This document shows positions 3,903 through 8,368 of a stretch of DNA of 8,368 nt, one piece after another. How positions within the stretch are numbered: position 1 is the first letter of the stretch; every line of letters begins with the position of its first letter. Both the position numbers and the translations under genes were made by a program. The notes beneath the pieces were generated by a model, which searched no databases, was not told where the DNA came from, and worked only from the letters and a program-made list of their open reading frames with translations. Source of the DNA: Candidatus Nanopelagicales bacterium (GTDB taxonomy: Bacteria > Actinomycetota > Actinomycetes > S36-B12 > GCA-2699445); assembly GCA_029939085.1 (NCBI GenBank), contig JAOZTQ010000002.1, forward strand, positions 16,203 to 24,570, in the 5' to 3' direction.

Positions 3903-6538
3903 TAGTTCCCCTCTTCTTCTTCCGCATGTGAGTTGGCTATGGTTTCCCCACCATTTACGGTCGAGTCCGTTTCGACTGGTTCCTTGAGCCTACCCGGCCC
4001 ATCGGAGGATTCAGAAGATTCCCCCGCGCCAGGTTCATTCGGGTCGGAATCCTCACCGTCCAATGTTGGGTCATCATCTCGTTCGGCGGCTCGGGCTATC
4101 GCCACGACCGACCTTCCTTCGGCGAGACCCATCACCGAGACACCCATCGTGTCTCGGCTGGTTGCTCTGATCTGCTCTACTGGGGTGCGAATCACAGTTC
4201 CATTGTCAGCAATCGCTAGAACCTCATCACCCTCATCGCAAACAAGCGCACCTATGAGACCGCCTCGTTCACTCACGAGTCGCATGGCGCGGACACCTTG
4301 GATGTTGCGATTCTTTCGACTCCACTCCTCGATGGGCGTGCGTTTTCCGAAACCGCCATCGGTGATCGTTACGACGTACTGTCCAGACTCAACTACCTGC
4401 ATGGACAACAACTGATCGCCCTCTCGCAACCTGATACCGCCGACCCCACTTGTGGCCCGACCCATGGGTCTCAGCTGGCTGTCGTTAGTTGCGAATCGGA
4501 CTGAGTAGCCCTGGCGACTGACCAACAGCAAATCGGCTGCTTCACCAATCAGTTCGGCTGAGATAACTTCATCGGTGTCTGCGAGATTGATGGCCACGAT
4601 ACCCCCAGTTCTCGCCGAGTCATACTCCGAAAGTCGGCTCTTCTTGACACGACCTTCCTTTGTGGCCAGCACCAAATACGGCTGGTCGTCATAGTTTCGG
4701 AGTGTCAGAACCTGGGCGATTTTCTCATCCGGTTGGAACGCCAACAGGTTTGCCACATGTTGGCCTTTTCCATCGCGGCCCACTTCCGGTAGTTGGTAGG
4801 CCTTGGCTCGGTAGACCCGTCCCTTATTTGTGAAGAAAAGAATCCAGTGATGTGTCGTTGTCACGAAAAGGTGGTCGACAACGTCATCGGCACGTAACTG
4901 TGCCCCCCGGACACCTTTGCCGCCCCGGCGCTGAGATCGATATAGGTCAAGAGCGGTTCTTTTCGCGTAACCGCCATGAGTGATGGTTACGACCGCATCG
5001 GTTTCGGCGATAAAGTCTTCATCTGCCATATCACCTTCCCACGGGGCGAATTCGGTACGGCGATCGTCGCCGTACTTCTCTACAATCCCCGTGAGCTCAT
5101 GACCCACGATTGATCGCTGACGCTCTGGCCGATCCAAAATATCCTTAAGGTCGGCGATTTTGGCCATAAGATCCTCGTACTCATCGAGGATCTTCTGTCG
5201 CTCCAAGGCAGCCAACCTACGCAACTGCATGTCCAGGATCGCCGTGGCCTGAATCTCATCAATTTCGAGTAGATCCATCAATCCTGCACGAGCTGCTTCA
5301 ACCGTTGCTGAAGCCCTGATCAGAGCAACAACTTCATCGATGGCATCGAGTGCTTTGAGATAGCCACGCAGGATGTGGGCTCGTTCCTCCGCTTTTCTCA
5401 AGCGGAACCTGGAGCGACGTTGGATGACCTCTATCTGATGGCCAATCCAGTATTTGATGAACTGATCCAGGGCCAAAGTCCTGGGTTTACCGTCGACCAA
5501 GGCCAACATGTTTGCACCAAAGGAATCCTGGAGTTGAGTGTGCTTGTAGAGATTGTTGAGCACAACCTGAGCTACTGCATCTCGCTTCAGTTCGACAACT
5601 AGGCGCATACCCGTGCGTGACGATGAGTCGTCTCGCACATCTGCGATCCCCGTGAGCCGTCCCTCGCGAACCAACTCCGCAATCTTGATAAGGAGGTTGT
5701 CTGGGTTCACCTGATAGGGAAGTTCGGTGACGATCAGTAACTGTCTATTTCGATTGTCCTCTTCTACCTCGACTCGAGCCCGGGTGACGATAGAGCCTCG
5801 GCCAGTTCGATAGGCCTCCTCTATGCCACGGCGACCGACAATCATGCCGCCAGTTGGGAAATCAGGGCCTTTGATTCTTTCCAACAAAGCCGCCAGAAGT
5901 TCCTCACGGTCCGCATCTGGATGCTCCAACGCCCATAAAGCCCCAGCCGATATTTCACGAAGATTATGCGGCGGGATATTCGTTGCCATACCGACAGCGA
6001 TACCCGCGCTGCCATTGACCAACAGGTTGGGGAATCGAGCAGGAAGTACGACGGGTTCCTCAGTCTTACCGTCGTAGTTGGCCCGGAAATCGACGGTCTC
6101 CTCATCGATATCTCTGACGATCTCCATCGCGAGTGGCGCCATTCGGCACTCGGTGTAACGCATCGCGGCCGCCGGATCATTTCCCGGAGAGCCAAAGTTT
6201 CCTTGACCGTCCACAAGGGGGTACCGCAAACTCCATGGCTGAGCCAAGCGCACCAAAGTGTCATAGATCGCGCTATCACCATGCGGGTGGTAGTGACCCA
6301 TAACGTCACCAACCACGCGAGCACATTTGCTGTAACCCCGATCAGGTCGGTAACCCCCGTCGTACATCGCGAAGATGACGCGTCGATGCACCGGCTTCAG
6401 GCCATCTCTGACATCCGGTAGAGCTCGTGACACGATGACCGACATCGCGTAGTCCATATAGGACTTCTTCATCTCCTCGCGGAGATCTACTCGCTCGATC
6501 CGGTCAAGATCGACTTCAACAGTGTCTTCGTCGGGCAC
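3902..6538 (-). CDS. gyrA: DNA gyrase subunit A
   Basis: GyrA is the breakage-reunion and DNA-wrapping subunit of the A2B2 gyrase that introduces negative supercoils using ATP hydrolysed by GyrB. All 878 residues are present. The N-terminal part has SYMDYAMSVIVSRALPDVRD and the winged-helix region with HPHGDSAIYD; the catalytic Tyr is Tyr128 (AAAMRYTE). A coiled-coil arm follows (about 375-480), then the six-blade wrapping domain, which starts near 510 and has a canonical GyrA-box QRRGGKG at 536-542. The quinolone positions equal to E. coli Ser83 and Asp87 are Ser89 and Asp93, both the unmutated residues. The second GyrA-box known from mycobacteria is absent (WSRKNRNIQGV at 739-749). Residues 819-878 form an acidic Glu/Asp/Ser-rich tail. 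Start: GTG 6538 with AAGGA (6545-6549) six bases upstream, 15 bp after gyrB. Confidence 0.98.
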   Translation of the reverse strand: MPDEDTVEVDLDRIERVDLREEMKKSYMDYAMSVIVSRALPDVRDGLKPVHRRVIFAMYDGGYRPDRGYSKCARVVGDVMGHYHPHGDSAIYDTLVRLAQPWSLRYPLVDGQGNFGSPGNDPAAAMRYTECRMAPLAMEIVRDIDEETVDFRANYDGKTEEPVVLPARFPNLLVNGSAGIAVGMATNIPPHNLREISAGALWALEHPDADREELLAALLERIKGPDFPTGGMIVGRRGIEEAYRTGRGSIVTRARVEVEEDNRNRQLLIVTELPYQVNPDNLLIKIAELVREGRLTGIADVRDDSSSRTGMRLVVELKRDAVAQVVLNNLYKHTQLQDSFGANMLALVDGKPRTLALDQFIKYWIGHQIEVIQRRSRFRLRKAEERAHILRGYLKALDAIDEVVALIRASATVEAARAGLMDLLEIDEIQATAILDMQLRRLAALERQKILDEYEDLMAKIADLKDILDRPERQRSIVGHELTGIVEKYGDDRRTEFAPWEGDMADEDFIAETDAVVTITHGGYAKRTALDLYRSQRRGGKGVRGAQLRADDVVDHLFVTTTHHWILFFTNKGRVYRAKAYQLPEVGRDGKGQHVANLLAFQPDEKIAQVLTLRNYDDQPYLVLATKEGRVKKSRLSEYDSARTGGIVAINLADTDEVISAELIGEAADLLLVSRQGYSVRFATNDSQLRPMGRATSGVGGIRLREGDQLLSMQVVESGQYVVTITDGGFGKRTPIEEWSRKNRNIQGVRAMRLVSERGGLIGALVCDEGDEVLAIADNGTVIRTPVEQIRATSRDTMGVSVMGLAEGRSVVAIARAAERDDDPTLDGEDSDPNEPGAGESSESSDGPGRLKEPVETDSTVNGGETIANSHAEEEEGN
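3908..3913 (-). promoter_or_regulatory. Ribosome binding site of the DUF3566 gene inside gyrA
   Basis: GAGGGG on the minus strand lies within the last gyrA codons (Glu-Glu-Gly run), five bases before GTG 3902. It fixes the start choice and explains reinitiation after the TAGTG junction. Confidence 0.6.
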
Positions 6539-6553
6539 TTGTTTTCCTTCTAC

Positions 6554-8368
6554 TCAGACGTCGAGGAAACGGACATCAGCGGCATTATCTTGAATAAATC
6601 GCCGCCGAGCTTCCACGTCCTCACCCATCAGTTGACTGAAGATTTCGTCTGCTTCCGCAGCACTATCAATATCCACTTGCAGCATGAGTCTGCGCTGCGG
6701 ATCCATCGTCGTTTCCCAGAGTTCACTAGCGTTCATTTCGCCAAGTCCCTTGTAACGCTGCACCTCACCGCCTCGGCGCAGTTTGCGACCCTCAGCCTTA
6801 CCTTGGGCTAACAGGGCATCTCGTTCTCTATCGGTGTAGGCAAACTCAACCTCACCCTGAGACCAATCGATCTTGTAAAGCGGCGGCTGTGCGAGATACA
6901 CATAGCCACCCTCAATGAGTTCCGGCATAAAGCGGAAGAGGAAGGTCAACAAAAGGGTTCGGATATGTTGACCGTCCACATCAGCGTCAGCCATCAGCAC
7001 AATCTTGTGATACCTCAGCTTCTCGGGTTCAAATTCCTCTTTAACTCCTGCGCCGAGTGCCGAAACGATCGCTTGAACTTCGTTGTTGTTCAACGCTCGG
7101 TCCATCCGAGCCTTTTCTACATTGAGGATCTTTCCTCGGATCGGCAGGATCGCTTGAATCTGAGGATCTCGCCCACTTCGAGCACTGCCCCCCGCTGAAT
7201 CACCTTCGACGATGAAGATCTCGCACGCTTCTGGTTCACGAGACGAGCAATCGATCAGTTTTCCCGGAAGTCCCGCTCCTCCTAAAAGCCCTTTGCGGTT
7301 GCGAGCTAAGTCGCGGGCTTTGCGCGCGGCCAAGCGAGCTGCTGCGGCATCGACTGACTTTCTGGCGATGCTCTTCCCCTCAGCTGGGTTTGCTTCGAAC
7401 CAGGCACCGAGATGATCGTTGACCATCTTCTGGACGTAAGTCTTAGCTTCGGTATTTCCCAACTTACTCTTGGTCTGACCTTCGAACTGAGGCTCGCCGA
7501 GCTTGAGGGAAACGATCGCGGTCAGGCCCTCACGGATATCTTCACCGGATAGATTGGCCTGCTTGTCTTTGAGGACACCCCACTCCCGAGCAAACTTATT
7601 GATTAGCGACGTCAAAGCGGTGCGAAATCCTTCTTCATGGGTTCCACCGCCGACTGTGTTGATTGTGTTGGCAAATGTGTAAACGGATTCATTGAAGCCT
7701 TGGTTCCATTGCATCGCGACTTCGACAGCTAACTGGTTTTCTGGATCTTCACCTTCGAAACTGATGATTGACGGATTCGACGCACCCTTTGTCGCATTCA
7801 GGTGAGCCACAAAGTCGGCGATACCACCTTCGTAGCGGTAGGTTGCTGACCTCGTCGTATCACTCTCATCTTCTACTCCGGCCTCATCAGCGTCGGGAAT
7901 TTTCGGCTCTCGTTCATCTCGCAGACCAATCTGGAGTCCCTTATTGAGAAAAGCCATTTCTTGGAATCGGGCAGCGAGGGTTTCAAAGTCAAAATGTGTT
8001 GTCTCGAATATTTCTGGATCCGGCCAGAACTCAATCGTCGTACCCGACTCAATCGTTGTTCCGGACTCAGCCAGTGCCTCGTCAGGCACTCCCCCGGTGT
8101 AACTCTGCCGCCAAATGGCCCCATCCCGATGTACTTCTACTGACATCCGCTGCGCCAAAGCATTAACTACCGAAACACCCACGCCGTGGAGACCACCAGA
8201 TACCGAGTAGCCCCCACCCCCGAATTTTCCACCCGCGTGCAGAACAGTCATTACAACCTCAACTGCCGGGCGACCTTCCTCCGGGTGAATATCGACTGGG
8301 ATCCCTCTGCCGTTATCGGTGACTCGAACACCACCGTCAGCCATTAGGACCACATCGATTTGGTCGCA
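6554..8368 (-). CDS. gyrB: DNA gyrase subunit B (5' end beyond right edge)
   Basis: GyrB is the ATPase and TOPRIM subunit of gyrase. The frame is open to the right edge and gives 604 residues; about 55 N-terminal residues are missing, judged from the Asp18 match to E. coli Asp73. The GHKL ATPase shows TDNGRGIP, HAGGKF and SGGLHGVGVS. The transducer ends in QTK (298-300), which contacts the ATP gamma-phosphate. TOPRIM holds EGDSAGG (Glu388) and DADVDG (461-466), the metal ligands, and the end carries QRYKGLGEMNASELW. It lacks the ~170-residue insert of Gram-negative GyrB. The coumarin-contact Arg (E. coli Arg136) is kept in HRDG. An acidic loop (about 150-172) and a local SGTTIE repeat are local peculiarities. 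The first ATG/GTG-like codon at 8353 is internal, not the start. Confidence 0.98.
   Translation of the reverse strand, partial: CDQIDVVLMADGGVRVTDNGRGIPVDIHPEEGRPAVEVVMTVLHAGGKFGGGGYSVSGGLHGVGVSVVNALAQRMSVEVHRDGAIWRQSYTGGVPDEALAESGTTIESGTTIEFWPDPEIFETTHFDFETLAARFQEMAFLNKGLQIGLRDEREPKIPDADEAGVEDESDTTRSATYRYEGGIADFVAHLNATKGASNPSIISFEGEDPENQLAVEVAMQWNQGFNESVYTFANTINTVGGGTHEEGFRTALTSLINKFAREWGVLKDKQANLSGEDIREGLTAIVSLKLGEPQFEGQTKSKLGNTEAKTYVQKMVNDHLGAWFEANPAEGKSIARKSVDAAAARLAARKARDLARNRKGLLGGAGLPGKLIDCSSREPEACEIFIVEGDSAGGSARSGRDPQIQAILPIRGKILNVEKARMDRALNNNEVQAIVSALGAGVKEEFEPEKLRYHKIVLMADADVDGQHIRTLLLTFLFRFMPELIEGGYVYLAQPPLYKIDWSQGEVEFAYTDRERDALLAQGKAEGRKLRRGGEVQRYKGLGEMNASELWETTMDPQRRLMLQVDIDSAAEADEIFSQLMGEDVEARRRFIQDNAADVRFLDV
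8030..8065 (-). repeat. 18-nt tandem repeat in gyrB (SGTTIE twice)
   Basis: Two adjacent 18-nt units (8048-8065, then 8030-8047 in reading order) both encode SGTTIE and differ only at three synonymous third positions. The second copy supplies the conserved Gly-Thr of the ATP site, equal to E. coli Gly164-Thr165. The segment has the same length as in E. coli as I recall that protein, so it may not be an insertion. Confidence 0.7.

Noticed and set aside
6965..7198. Plus-strand frames opposite gyrB and gyrA
   Set aside because: Antisense shadows of strongly conserved gyrase sequence; no SD and no family resemblance.
1..8368. Insertion sequences, CRISPR arrays, riboswitches, prophage or defence genes
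   Set aside because: No transposase, integrase, regularly spaced repeats or known aptamer signature was seen on either strand; the tRNA genes have no duplicated 3' ends suggesting an integrated element.

Overview
The window is the gyrase neighbourhood of an actinobacterial chromosome. On the minus strand the order is gyrB - gyrA - DUF3566 protein - tRNA-Ile(GAT) - DLW-39 protein - tRNA-Ala(TGC) - cyclophilin (ppiA) - rhomboid protease. On the plus strand there is an EamA-type exporter and the 3' end of crgA. DUF3566, DLW-39, CrgA, and a rhomboid protease with an N-terminal zinc ribbon are actinobacterial hallmarks. The order resembles the gyrA-Rv0007-ileT-alaT-ppiA-crgA stretch of Mycobacterium. 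Base composition looks moderate (roughly half G+C by eye, not counted), which does not fit Streptomyces or most mycobacteria; I cannot name the genus.

Layout. 1-237: end of crgA (+). 238-530: gene-free, with a perfect DnaA-box nonamer, looser matches, and a 22-bp perfect inverted repeat upstream of a putative -10 element. 531-1475: EamA/DMT transporter (+). 1425-2324: rhomboid protease (-), overlapping the transporter tail to tail by 51 bp. 2321-2845: ppiA (-), sharing 4 bp with the rhomboid gene. 2913-3290: tRNA-Ala, DLW-39 and tRNA-Ile (-). 3345-3902: DUF3566 membrane protein (-). 3902-6538: gyrA (-). 6554-8368: gyrB (-), whose first ~55 codons lie beyond the right edge.

How it works together. 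GyrB and GyrA form the A2B2 type II topoisomerase; they are 15 bp apart with a Shine-Dalgarno (SD) sequence in the gap. DUF3566 starts on the last base of the gyrA stop codon, so the three genes look like one operon. A possible promoter stands before tRNA-Ile, and the tRNA/DLW-39/ppiA/rhomboid genes may be cotranscribed. CrgA is a divisome membrane protein transcribed in the opposite direction.

The window is mostly conserved housekeeping DNA and I see no novel defence, mobile or biosynthetic system. The points most worth checking are: an apparent CTG start of the rhomboid gene, without which its zinc-binding head is lost; the DnaA-box-like cluster and palindrome between crgA and the exporter; the protein gene sandwiched between two tRNAs; and the absence of a second GyrA-box in GyrA.
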